Shown: positions 15,721 through 23,737 of the stretch, in pieces
Layout of the letters: each line of letters opens with the position of its first letter
How positions within the stretch are numbered: position 1 is the stretch's first letter
Made by a program: the position numbers and the translations under genes
Notes under the pieces: generated by a model
Told to the model about the DNA's origin: nothing
The model's database searches: none
Seen by the model: only the letters and a program-made list of their open reading frames with translations
Assembly: GCF_050490315.1 (NCBI RefSeq)
Contig: NZ_JBNPEO010000001.1
Location: 558,001-622,000, forward strand
DNA: 64,000 nucleotides
Reading direction: 5' to 3'
Source of the DNA: JBNPEO01 sp050490315
Lineage (GTDB): Bacteria > Actinomycetota > Actinomycetes > Actinomycetales > Micrococcaceae

Positions 15721-16305
15721 TCATTCGCCCAGATTTAGGCGCCGATCGCTCTCGCTCAGTAACTTCTTCATCAGCCGGTTCAAGGTGCGCTGTTCGTCCG
15801 CATTCAGAGCCTCCTCAAACAATGAGGCTTGGAGTGCAATCTGGGCCGCATATACGCCCTCTAGGCGTGAACGGCCTTCTGGGGTGAGTGAAATGAACTT
15901 GGTTTTCCATCGTTGTTCACGAGTGATCAGGCCGGCTTGCTGGAGGCGATCTACCATTCGTGATGCGCCACCTGGACTTACGGTCAAAGCAGCAGCCAGG
16001 TCACCTTGAGTGACAGGTTCGTGGGCGCGCACATGTGCCAGAGCTTCGAATTGCGCCACTGTGAGTTCGTAGTTGCTCAAGTGCGCTGATGAAATCCTGT
16101 TGCTGTTAGCCACAAAGCGTGCCATGCGCAGCCACGTGACGGTGCTCGATTTCCAAGCGCTCATGGTGTGCGGCCATTCACCGTGGCGCCGATATTTTGC
16201 TGCTGCATCATTTTTTGGTTCGTCTTCCCTGTCCGCTTCTGACTTCAGTCCACGATATGTGCTCACCCGGGCTAATGCTGTGATGAATTGACTCGAAGTG
16301 ACCAC
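15721..16305 (-). CDS. MarR family transcriptional regulator
   Basis: A winged-helix regulator: LTVAQFEALAHVRAHEPVTQ, recognition helix GDLAAALTVSPGGASRMVDR, and wing ITREQRWKTKFISLTPEGRS. It probably senses a small molecule and represses the downstream oxygenase/reductase pair. The open frame begins at a GTG at 16305 (194 residues), but family members usually have about 150 residues, so the ATG at 16164 (MSAWKSSTVTWLRMARFV) is an equally good start. No ribosome-binding site decides between them. Confidence 0.85.
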   Translation of the reverse strand: MVTSSQFITALARVSTYRGLKSEADREDEPKNDAAAKYRRHGEWPHTMSAWKSSTVTWLRMARFVANSNRISSAHLSNYELTVAQFEALAHVRAHEPVTQGDLAAALTVSPGGASRMVDRLQQAGLITREQRWKTKFISLTPEGRSRLEGVYAAQIALQASLFEEALNADEQRTLNRLMKKLLSESDRRLNLGE

Positions 16306-16421
16306 GACGAAGCGATTCCAGTGATTTTTCTTTTGAAATCCCTCACCATTCTGCGTTTTCCAGGTCTACTGTTCGAGATAGTCGCACCCGCGCGGGGCTG
16401 CGCCGCTAAGAGGGGACCGCC

Positions 16422-17270
16422 ATGTCATCTGACTTTGCACCGCATGGAATGACCTCGGGTGGGCATGCGCCGGCGGCCGAGGCCACTTTGGCTAACCGTG
16501 TGGCTGGTCAGGCCGTGATGGAGAAGTTGTTGTCCCAGCGAGTAGGGTTGCCGCCCAGATCTTTTCTAGCTCGAACCTTTGGCGCGAACCCGCTGACTGC
16601 AGAAGACCGCTCGTGGTACACAGGCGTGCTAGGTGAGGTGGCAGTCGGAGAAATGCTCAGGCAGCTCGGCCCTCAATGGGCTGTTTTTCATGCAGTGCCC
16701 GTGGGTGACGGCGCCTCGGATATTGACCACGTGCTGGTCGGACCAGGCGGGGTGTTTACCCTCAACACCAAACACCATCCTGGGCAGTCCGTGTGGGTTG
16801 GTGGTCAGACGTTGATGGTGGCTGGCCGCAAGCAGCGGCACCTGTACAACTCAGCGCACGAAGCAGCCCGGGCAGGGCGACTTTTGAGCACTCAGGTGCG
16901 TACCGTCGTCGGAGTTGCCGGCATTGTGGTGATTCTTGGTGCGAAGGGCCTCACGATTAAAACGCCTCCCACTGGGACCACTGTGATGACCGCCCGGCAA
17001 TTACTGCCGTGGCTGGCTCGCAGGCCAGTAGTGCTTGGGCCGCGGCAAATAACGGCGCTATCGGCAGTAGCGGCACGGCCGGAGACGTGGCGTCGAACAA
17101 CTAGCAATCTTGTGGACCCCGGGTTCGTGCGCTACGAATTCGCTAAACTACGTGCAGCAGTAGAAAGCGCACGACGGCGCCGGATCGGATGGGTGCTCGG
17201 GCTTTTCTTGGGAGGGCCGGTGGTAGTAAATACGCTCTTTTATGCCTTTCCTTTGCTGGTCCGGTTTTGA
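16422..17270 (+). CDS. NERD domain protein with C-terminal membrane helix
   Basis: A 282-residue protein with a nuclease-related (NERD) domain at about residues 68-160: GVLGEVAVGEMLRQLGPQWA, AVPVGDGASDIDHVLVGPGG and FTLNTKHHPGQSVWVGG. The acidic and basic residues E, D-x-D-H and K-H of the endonuclease-like fold are present. A hydrophobic segment (VVGVAGIVVILGA) and a final helix (WVLGLFLGGPVVVNTLFYAF) suggest membrane attachment. Role is unknown; NERD domains occur in plasmid, repair and defence settings. GAGGGGACC precedes the ATG by 4-6 nt. Confidence 0.8.
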   Translation: MSSDFAPHGMTSGGHAPAAEATLANRVAGQAVMEKLLSQRVGLPPRSFLARTFGANPLTAEDRSWYTGVLGEVAVGEMLRQLGPQWAVFHAVPVGDGASDIDHVLVGPGGVFTLNTKHHPGQSVWVGGQTLMVAGRKQRHLYNSAHEAARAGRLLSTQVRTVVGVAGIVVILGAKGLTIKTPPTGTTVMTARQLLPWLARRPVVLGPRQITALSAVAARPETWRRTTSNLVDPGFVRYEFAKLRAAVESARRRRIGWVLGLFLGGPVVVNTLFYAFPLLVRF

Positions 17271-17356
17271 TTGTGAGCCACCGCTCCGGGGGGCGCCGCC
17301 ACATAGCTGCCTTTCGCCGTCGGTATGCGGAGCTTTGATGGTGCTGTCCGGCGTTT

Positions 17357-18616
17357 TCATGGCTGTTCTATGTGTTGCGGAGCTTGGATTTCTTGGAGTG
17401 TGTGGCGTGGCTGCCGTGTGGTCCAAATCAGCACAATAGCGACGAGGAGTAGGCTGGCGAATCCCAGCCCTGAATATCCTGCGGCGGCAAGGACTACCCC
17501 TGCCAGCGCCCCGCCAACAGCACCTGCCGCATTCATACTGAGGTCTGATACTCCTTGGAGAGCGGGACGGTCTTGTGGGTCCGCGGACTCGGCCACGAGA
17601 GCAGATCCAGCCACTACTGAAGCTGACCAGCCCAGCCCAAGAAGAATGAGGCTAATGGTCACTGCTTCGCGGGAATCTGCGGCCACTCCTGCCAGGACCA
17701 ATGAGGCAACAAGCATCACCTGTCCCACCACTATGGTGGGCAGCTTGCCGACTTTATCTGCCATCCATCCGAAAACGGGGGAGAGCGCATACATTCCAGC
17801 GATATGAAGGCTGATGGTGAGCCCCACAATGGTGAGGCTTGCTCCGTGCTCGCGCAGATGCACTGGTGTCATGGACATTAAGGCGACCATGGTGGCGTGA
17901 CTTAGGGCCACGGTAGCAACTGCATACCTTGCCTGTGGGTTCTTCCTCAGGACCGCTAAACCGCCTTGAGGACCAGGAATGGAGGGGTCTTGCGCTCGTG
18001 ACGCGATGGCGGTCAGTAATGGATCGGGACGGAGGAAGCTCGCGTAGACCACGGCGGCCGCGATCTGCGCGGTTACAGAAAACGCAAATGCGCCGGTCAT
18101 CGGAGGCAATCCGATGGCCGCACCCACAACCTCGCCCGGACCAAAGAGATTTGGCCCCAAAACGGCGCCAACCGTGGTGGACCACACCACCAAGGACAGG
18201 TCGCGGCCACGAGATCCCGCAACCGCAAGGTCTGTGGCTGCGAAGCGGGCTTGGAGGTTCACAGCTGAGCCAACGCCCAACAGCATAAGTCCCAGCAAAA
18301 GCAGCGGGAAGAGGTTGAGCGCTGCAGCGCTGATTGCCGTGACGGCACCGGCGCCAGCGATGATCGCGCCCGTGGAGAGTGAAATTCGGCGCCCGTGAGC
18401 CTGTGCCAATCGTGCCAGAGGCACTGCACTAATGGCAGCGCCGAGCGTGCTCATGGTTGCTGCCATTCCGGACCATGCATTGGACCCCGAGAGTTGCGCC
18501 GCCAAGAGTGAGCCTAGGGACAAGGTTGCTCCCATGCCGATCCCGCCCAAGATCTGCCCACCTATTAGGACGGCGATGATGCGGCGCTGCAGCCGCATGT
18601 GTCCTTCTGTCTTCAT
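17357..18616 (-). CDS. MFS family efflux transporter
   Basis: A 419-residue major facilitator protein with about 12 hydrophobic segments. It has the loop-2 motif ARLAQAHGRRISLSTGAII and the second-half equivalent GWMADKVGKLPTIVVGQVM. It resembles multidrug-type exporters of actinobacteria, with no clue to the substrate. AAGGA lies 8 nt before the ATG. Its upstream region is shared with the divergent Cys-rich peptide operon. Confidence 0.87.
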   Translation of the reverse strand: MKTEGHMRLQRRIIAVLIGGQILGGIGMGATLSLGSLLAAQLSGSNAWSGMAATMSTLGAAISAVPLARLAQAHGRRISLSTGAIIAGAGAVTAISAAALNLFPLLLLGLMLLGVGSAVNLQARFAATDLAVAGSRGRDLSLVVWSTTVGAVLGPNLFGPGEVVGAAIGLPPMTGAFAFSVTAQIAAAVVYASFLRPDPLLTAIASRAQDPSIPGPQGGLAVLRKNPQARYAVATVALSHATMVALMSMTPVHLREHGASLTIVGLTISLHIAGMYALSPVFGWMADKVGKLPTIVVGQVMLVASLVLAGVAADSREAVTISLILLGLGWSASVVAGSALVAESADPQDRPALQGVSDLSMNAAGAVGGALAGVVLAAAGYSGLGFASLLLVAIVLIWTTRQPRHTLQEIQAPQHIEQP

Positions 18617-18711
18617 CTGGGTCCTTTATGGTGCGTGGTTACAGCCCGTGGTGGGGTGCCCTAATTCAAGATACTTCGAGATTCTGCCGTAGGGACCAGG
18701 CATATCTAAAC

Positions 18712-18741
18712 TTGGAAAAATTATACCCCCACGGGTATTCT
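18712..18741 (+). promoter_or_regulatory. Promoter with CsoR/CstR-like operator
   Basis: A -35 TTGGAA (18712-18717) and -10 TATTCT (18736-18741) are separated by 18 nt. The perfect inverted repeat ATACCC-4 nt-GGGTAT (18723-18738) lies in the spacer and overlaps the -10. This is the half-site pattern of CsoR-family repressors (copper, persulfide or nickel sensing). Confidence 0.7.
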
Positions 18742-18772
18742 CTGGAGGTCAGTCAATTTCTAAGGAGTCAAG

Positions 18773-18889
18773 ATGTGCAGTCCCGTTAAGTGCAATAAGT
18801 GCGAAAAAACCACCTGGGCTGGTTGTGGTGAGCACGCGGATGAAGTAATGGCCGACGTTCCCCCCGTGCAGCGCTGTACGTGCAACTAA
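18773..18889 (+). CDS. Small Cys-rich protein (38 residues)
   Basis: A short gene with AAGGAG 6 nt before its ATG. The protein begins MCSPVKCNKCEKTTWAGCGE and ends PPVQRCTCN. It has six cysteines (2, 7, 10, 18, 35, 37) in C-x4-C-x2-C and C-x-C patterns, which suggests metal or sulfur binding. The KTTWAGCG-H core resembles widespread tiny hypothetical proteins, with no function known to me. It is the first gene after a CsoR/CstR-like operator and overlaps the TSUP transporter gene by 10 nt, so the two are coupled. Confidence 0.75.
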   Translation: MCSPVKCNKCEKTTWAGCGEHADEVMADVPPVQRCTCN

Positions 18890-19647
18890 CCGCCCTGGCC
18901 TTCGGGCTGATCGTTGGCGGACTACTGGGGTTGGTGGGAGGCGGCGGGTCAATACTCGCCGTCCCCGCACTGATCTACGGTGTCGGTCTACCACTCGAGG
19001 CTGCCATTCCGACGTCGTTACTGGTGGTGGGTGCCTCATCCGCGGTTGCTGTATTGCCGCGACTGCGCCGCGGCGTGAACTGGCGCCTAGCGGTCATCAT
19101 TGGCGCTGCAGGAACTGCCGCCGCGTACCTTGGGGCCTACGTCAATAGGCTGCTGAACCAGCAGATACTGCTTTTGGCGTTCGCCGCCATTATGGTTCTT
19201 GCAGGCATCAGGATGATGAGGCCATCAGCACCGTTAGGTGGTTCTTGCGCGCTGCCAGGCGGTGGCGTTCGCTGGCGAAGTTGCCTCCCCAAAGCAATCG
19301 CAACCGGCGCTGTAGTAGGTTTTCTCACCGGACTCCTCGGGGTCGGCGGCGGCTTCCTTATTGTTCCGGCACTGACGCTCGTCCTTGGATTGCCCATGGC
19401 TGTAGCGGTGGGCACCTCGCTGGTCATTATTGTTATCAACTCGATCGCTGGCTTTGCCGCGCATCTTGGTAACTTGCAAATCAACTGGGCGGTGACAGTT
19501 TCCTTTGCGGTAGGAGCTATGGTGGCGTCCTTGCTTGCTGGCAGGTACGGAAGCAAAATCCCAGACAAAGTGCTCAAGCGAAGCTTCGGGGCACTCGTGA
19601 TCTTGGTTGCCGTATTTGTGAGCGTGCAAGCCTCGTTCTTTAGCTAG
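18880..19647 (+). CDS. TauE/SafE (TSUP) family sulfur-compound or anion exporter
   Basis: A 255-residue membrane protein with two homologous halves: GLIVGGLLGLVGGGGSILAV near the N-terminus and GFLTGLLGVGGGFLIVPALT at about 145-165. The repeated GxxxGxxGxGGG-x-P motif and eight hydrophobic segments are those of TSUP exporters (sulfite, thiosulfate, sulfoacetate, sulfide-linked). The GTG start lies inside the Cys-rich peptide gene. Regulation is presumably by the operator at 18723-18738. Confidence 0.85.
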   Translation: MQLTALAFGLIVGGLLGLVGGGGSILAVPALIYGVGLPLEAAIPTSLLVVGASSAVAVLPRLRRGVNWRLAVIIGAAGTAAAYLGAYVNRLLNQQILLLAFAAIMVLAGIRMMRPSAPLGGSCALPGGGVRWRSCLPKAIATGAVVGFLTGLLGVGGGFLIVPALTLVLGLPMAVAVGTSLVIIVINSIAGFAAHLGNLQINWAVTVSFAVGAMVASLLAGRYGSKIPDKVLKRSFGALVILVAVFVSVQASFFS

Positions 19648-19958
19648 GTTTCAAGTCTCGTTGAGTAGTTGTTCCGCGCATCCGTTTCATCCAGCGGCAC
19701 GGGATGGAGGAATCCGTGGGGACAGAGCTCCTCGCCTGGCGTAGCCGTCCGGCGGAGCCTAGTACCGCAGTCTGTGAAGAAGCTATGTTCCAGCCAAGTT
19801 ACCGATGGGTCACGGTTTGGCATACGGCACCATAATTTGCACAACTTGTGGGTAAGCTACCTTCATATGTTGTCAAGGTCACAGGGAGTCACTGTGCTTT
19901 GTCTGAAGGACTCGTTCCAGATTTCTTCACCTAGCTCCAACACTAAATAGGAGGCGGA
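19648..19958 (+). other. Upstream region of the peptide transporter operon
   Basis: No gene is visible on either strand. It should contain the promoter of the binding-protein gene, but no -35/-10 pair stands out. AGGAGG at about 19949-19954 is the ribosome-binding site of the next gene. Confidence 0.4.
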
Positions 19959-21599
19959 ATGCGTCTGTCGCGCACTTCCAAGGCACTGGGGATGTTCGCT
20001 GTTGCGTCCATCGCCCTCACCGCTTGCGGTACTTCATCCACCCCGGGTGCAGATTCCAGCGCTGCTGGAGACAAATCTAAGGTCATCATTGCTGACGGTT
20101 CCGAGCCGCAGAACCCGTTGATGCCGGCCAACACCAACGAGGTTGGTGGTGGCAAGGTTATCGACATGATCTTCGCTGGTTTGGTCAGCTATGACGCTAA
20201 CGGCAAGCCGGTCAATGAGCTCGCTGAGTCCATTGAAGGTAAAGATGGTCAGCACTTCACCATCAAGATCAAAAAAGACCAGAAGTTCACCAACGGCGAG
20301 GCCATCACGGCCAAGTCCTTCGTTGATTCCTGGAACTTCGGTGCAGCAGCTAAGAACGCTCAGCTGAGCGCCAGCTTCTTCGAGTCCATCAAGGGCTATG
20401 ACGAGGCAAGCGCTGAAGGCTCCAAGGTTGAGACCATGTCCGGACTGAAGGTTGTTGACGACCAGACCTTCACCGTTGAACTGACGCAGCCTGAGTCTGA
20501 CTGGCCGCTGCGTTTGGGCTACACCGCATTTGTGCCGGTTCCGGCTGAAGCACTCAAGGACCCGAAGACCTATGGCGAAAAGCCGGTTGGTAACGGACCC
20601 TACAAGCTCGCTGATGGCGGCTGGCAGCACAACGTGCAGATCCAGCTTGTACCGAACCCGGACTACAACGGTCCCCGCAAGGCTCAGAACGCTGGCGTAA
20701 CCTTCAAGATTTACCAGAGCGACGACTCTGCCTACCAGGACCTCCTGGCAGACAACCTCGATGTGCTGCAGACCATCCCCACCTCGGCTTTGAAGAACTT
20801 CAAGACCGACCTGCCGGACCGTTTCATTGAGAAGCCGTACGCCGGTAACCAGACCATTGCTATTCCGGAATACCTCCCGGAGTGGAGCGGTGAAGCTGGC
20901 AAGCTGCGCCGTCAGGCTATCTCCATGGCGATCAACCGCGATGAGATCACCAAGGTGATCTTCAACGGTGCTCGTCAGCCTGCAAAGGACTTCACTGCTC
21001 CCGTTTTGGATGGCTACAGCGATTCCATCCCGGGCTCGGACAACCTGAAGTTCAACGCTGAGAAGGCGAAGGAGCTGTGGGCCAAGGCTGACGCTATCTC
21101 CAAGTGGGATGCGAACAAGACCTTCACCATTGCGTACAACGCCGACAAGGGTGGCCACAAGACGTGGGTTGAAGCAGTTGTCAACCAGGTCAAGAGCACC
21201 TTGGGCATCAAGATTGAAGGCAAGCCCTACGCAACCTTCAAGGAACTTCGTGCCGACGCTACTGCTAAGACCATGACCGGTGGCCTTCGCGCCGGTTGGC
21301 AGGCAGACTACCCGTCGCTGTACAACTTCCTCGGCCCGATCTACCAGACCGGTGCCGGTTCTAACGACGCCAACTACGCGAACCCCACGTTCGACAAAGC
21401 CATCTCCGATGGTTTGACGTCCGCAACGGTTGCCGATGGTAACAATGCCATGAACAAGGCTCAGGAAATCCTGTTGAACGACCTCCCCGCAGTTCCGTTG
21501 TGGTACCAGGTTGCACAGGGTGGCTGGAGCAACAAGGTTAGCCACGTTGACTACGGCTGGGACGGGGTTCCGCTGTACTACGCAATCACTGGTAAGTAA
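19959..21599 (+). CDS. Oligopeptide/dipeptide ABC transporter substrate-binding lipoprotein
   Basis: A 546-residue SBP_bac_5 (OppA/DppA) protein. The signal peptide ends in the lipobox LTAC with C23 as the lipidated residue. Typical segments are DGSEPQNPLMPANTNEVGGG, GEAITAKSFVDSWNFGA, PVGNGPYKLADGGW and LRRQAISMAINRDEI. It binds peptides outside the membrane for the permeases downstream. AGGAGG precedes the ATG by 6 nt. A strong stem-loop just after the stop separates it from the permease genes. Confidence 0.93.
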   Translation: MRLSRTSKALGMFAVASIALTACGTSSTPGADSSAAGDKSKVIIADGSEPQNPLMPANTNEVGGGKVIDMIFAGLVSYDANGKPVNELAESIEGKDGQHFTIKIKKDQKFTNGEAITAKSFVDSWNFGAAAKNAQLSASFFESIKGYDEASAEGSKVETMSGLKVVDDQTFTVELTQPESDWPLRLGYTAFVPVPAEALKDPKTYGEKPVGNGPYKLADGGWQHNVQIQLVPNPDYNGPRKAQNAGVTFKIYQSDDSAYQDLLADNLDVLQTIPTSALKNFKTDLPDRFIEKPYAGNQTIAIPEYLPEWSGEAGKLRRQAISMAINRDEITKVIFNGARQPAKDFTAPVLDGYSDSIPGSDNLKFNAEKAKELWAKADAISKWDANKTFTIAYNADKGGHKTWVEAVVNQVKSTLGIKIEGKPYATFKELRADATAKTMTGGLRAGWQADYPSLYNFLGPIYQTGAGSNDANYANPTFDKAISDGLTSATVADGNNAMNKAQEILLNDLPAVPLWYQVAQGGWSNKVSHVDYGWDGVPLYYAITGK

Positions 21600-21607
21600 C
21601 ATCTGAT

Positions 21608-21645
21608 CTACGGCGGGGGCAACGGTTGAGTTGCCCCCGCCGTAG
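21608..21645 (+). terminator. Stem-loop after the peptide-binding protein gene
   Basis: A perfect 16-bp GC-rich stem with a 6-nt loop (GGTTGA), followed by TTCTGTTTT. It is 8 nt beyond the stop codon. It may terminate part of transcription or stabilise the binding-protein mRNA, since the permease genes follow after 169 nt on the same strand. Confidence 0.85.
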
Positions 21646-21814
21646 TTCTGTTTTCTAACTCCTGGTCGAGCCGCGGATGCCCGTGGTTCGACACCGGCCG
21701 TTATAGCGCATTTTGAGCCCACAGGCGGCCGCGCTAGCAAACTTAAGGTTCCTCGATGAACGACTTCATCTCATCCTTGATCAGGATGCGTGCAGTTGGA
21801 GGTGACGCTCAGCG

Positions 21815-22744
21815 ATGACAACGTACATTCTGAAGCGATTCCTGCAGCTCATCCCAGTTTTCCTAGGAGCAACGCTCCTGGTGTATTTCCTCGTCTTCAG
21901 CCTGCCCGGTGATCCCATTGTGGCGCTGTTCGGCGACAAGCCCGTTAATGAAGCCGTAGCCGCTCAGCTTCGGGCTCAGTACCACCTGGATCAGCCGTTC
22001 TGGATCCAATACTTGCTTTACCTCAAGAGCATCTTTACTTTTGACTTGGGTCAGGACTTCTCTGGCCGACCAATCGCGGCAGTGCTCGGTGAAGTTTTCC
22101 CGGTGACTGCTCGCTTGGCCGTCATGGCGCTGATCTTCGAAGCCGTATTTGGCATCATCTTTGGCCTGATCGCTGGTCTGCGCAAAGGCAAGTTCTTTGA
22201 TGGAACCGTTTTGGTTGCCTCGCTGATTGTGATTGGTATCCCGATCTTCGTTTTGGGCTTCCTGCTCCAGTTCACCATCGGTGTGAAACTTGGTTGGGCT
22301 AAACCCACGGTGAGTTCTGCTGCAACAATTCAAGACTTGATCCTGCCCGCTGTGGTGCTGGGACTCGCTTCTTTTGCCTACGTATTGCGATTGACCCGCA
22401 CCAGCGTCATCGAAAATATGAACGCGGACTATGTTCGTACCGCCACCGCGAAGGGGCTCTCCCGTTCACGGGTGGTTCGGGTACATATTTTGCGTAACTC
22501 CTTGATTCCTGTGATCACCTTTTTGGGCGCCGACCTTGGCAGCCTCATGGGCGGTGCGATCGTTACCGAAGGTATTTTCAATGTTCCCGGCGTTGGGAAC
22601 CGGCTCTATCGAGCAGTTCTCTCCGGCGAGGGACCCACTGTGGTGTCAATCGTGACCGTGCTGGTTTTGATTTATTGCGTATCAAACCTGCTCGTGGACC
22701 TCTTGTACGCCTGGCTTGACCCGAGGATTCGTTATGACGCCTAA
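21815..22744 (+). CDS. Peptide ABC transporter permease, DppB/OppB type
   Basis: A 309-residue permease: YILKRFLQLIPVFLGATLLV, FSLPGDPIVALFGDKPVNEA, and the EAA loop VRTATAKGLSRSRVVRVHIL that contacts the ATPase. Six membrane segments are visible. It forms the heterodimeric channel with the next gene, which overlaps its last 11 nt. AGGTGA lies upstream of the ATG. Confidence 0.93.
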   Translation: MTTYILKRFLQLIPVFLGATLLVYFLVFSLPGDPIVALFGDKPVNEAVAAQLRAQYHLDQPFWIQYLLYLKSIFTFDLGQDFSGRPIAAVLGEVFPVTARLAVMALIFEAVFGIIFGLIAGLRKGKFFDGTVLVASLIVIGIPIFVLGFLLQFTIGVKLGWAKPTVSSAATIQDLILPAVVLGLASFAYVLRLTRTSVIENMNADYVRTATAKGLSRSRVVRVHILRNSLIPVITFLGADLGSLMGGAIVTEGIFNVPGVGNRLYRAVLSGEGPTVVSIVTVLVLIYCVSNLLVDLLYAWLDPRIRYDA

Positions 22745-23726
22745 TACCAATGAAGCAAACCCGCTTGCCCCACGTGGTCAGCGGTACCCGAGCGAGCACT
22801 TTGTTGCTGACTTCGATTCCAATACTCTCGGCGCAACTGACTCCGTTAAGGAGGACCGGGCTCCGCTGAGTTTGTGGGGTGAGGCGTGGAAAAATCTCCG
22901 CACACAGCCACTCTTTTTGATATCAGCTTTTCTGATCCTCGTGGTCATTGTTGTGTCTCTGTTTCCGCAGTTGTTCTCGGCCATCAATCCGGCGACAGAT
23001 CCGTGCGCACTGAGCAATTCGGACGCGGGTCCCGCTGCGGGTCATCCGCTCGGGTTCACCCAGCAGGGCTGCGACGTGTACGCCCGCGTCATTTACGGCA
23101 CACAGTCTTCAGTGACTGTTGGTCTGTTCACCACAATTGGTGTGCTTATTATCGGCGGCGTGGTGGGCGCACTTGCTGGCTTCTTCGGCGGCTGGGTTGA
23201 CTCCATTTTGGCTCGTATCAATGACATCTTCTTTGCGCTGCCGTTGATCTTGGGCTCCATTGTGATGATGCAGCTTCCGTTCTTCCGGGGCAACGCCTCC
23301 GTATGGACTTTGGTGGTTGTTTTGACCACTTTCGGTTGGCCACAAATCGCACGTATTACTCGTGGTGCGGTTATTGAGGTGCGTAACGCCGACTTCGTGA
23401 CGGCCGCTCGCTCCTTGGGTGTTTCGAGGATGGGTTCCTTGATCCGCCACGTATTGCCAAACTCTTTGGCACCGATCATCGTGGTAGCCACCATCTCGCT
23501 GGGAACCTTTATTGTGGCCGAGTCAACACTGTCCTTCTTGGGTATTGGCTTACCACCCAGCGTGATGTCTTGGGGTAATGACATCAACTCCGCTAAGAAC
23601 AACCTGCGGTCCAACCCGTTCCCCCTGCTGTACCCGGCAGTTGCGCTGTCTATCACCGTCTTGAGCTTTATTATGCTCGGTGACGCCCTGCGTGACGCCC
23701 TTGATCCCAAAGCGCGGAAGCGATGA
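22734..23726 (+). CDS. Peptide ABC transporter permease, DppC/OppC type
   Basis: A 330-residue permease with a cytoplasmic N-terminus, then FLISAFLILVVIVVSLFPQL, a periplasmic-type loop with DPCALSNSDAGPAAGHPLGFTQ-like sequence, and the EAA loop FVTAARSLGVSRMGSLIRHV. The ATG at 22734 is preceded by GAGGA at 6-7 nt and is preferred to the TTG at 22716. It overlaps the gene before it and the gap to the ATPase gene is 11 nt. Confidence 0.92.
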   Translation: MTPNTNEANPLAPRGQRYPSEHFVADFDSNTLGATDSVKEDRAPLSLWGEAWKNLRTQPLFLISAFLILVVIVVSLFPQLFSAINPATDPCALSNSDAGPAAGHPLGFTQQGCDVYARVIYGTQSSVTVGLFTTIGVLIIGGVVGALAGFFGGWVDSILARINDIFFALPLILGSIVMMQLPFFRGNASVWTLVVVLTTFGWPQIARITRGAVIEVRNADFVTAARSLGVSRMGSLIRHVLPNSLAPIIVVATISLGTFIVAESTLSFLGIGLPPSVMSWGNDINSAKNNLRSNPFPLLYPAVALSITVLSFIMLGDALRDALDPKARKR

Positions 23727-23737
23727 AAGGGGAGGCC

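Noticed and set aside
20034..21740. 568-codon minus-strand open frame opposite the peptide-binding protein
   Set aside because: It is the shadow of a highly biased gene; the plus strand has a lipobox, ribosome-binding site and full family pattern.
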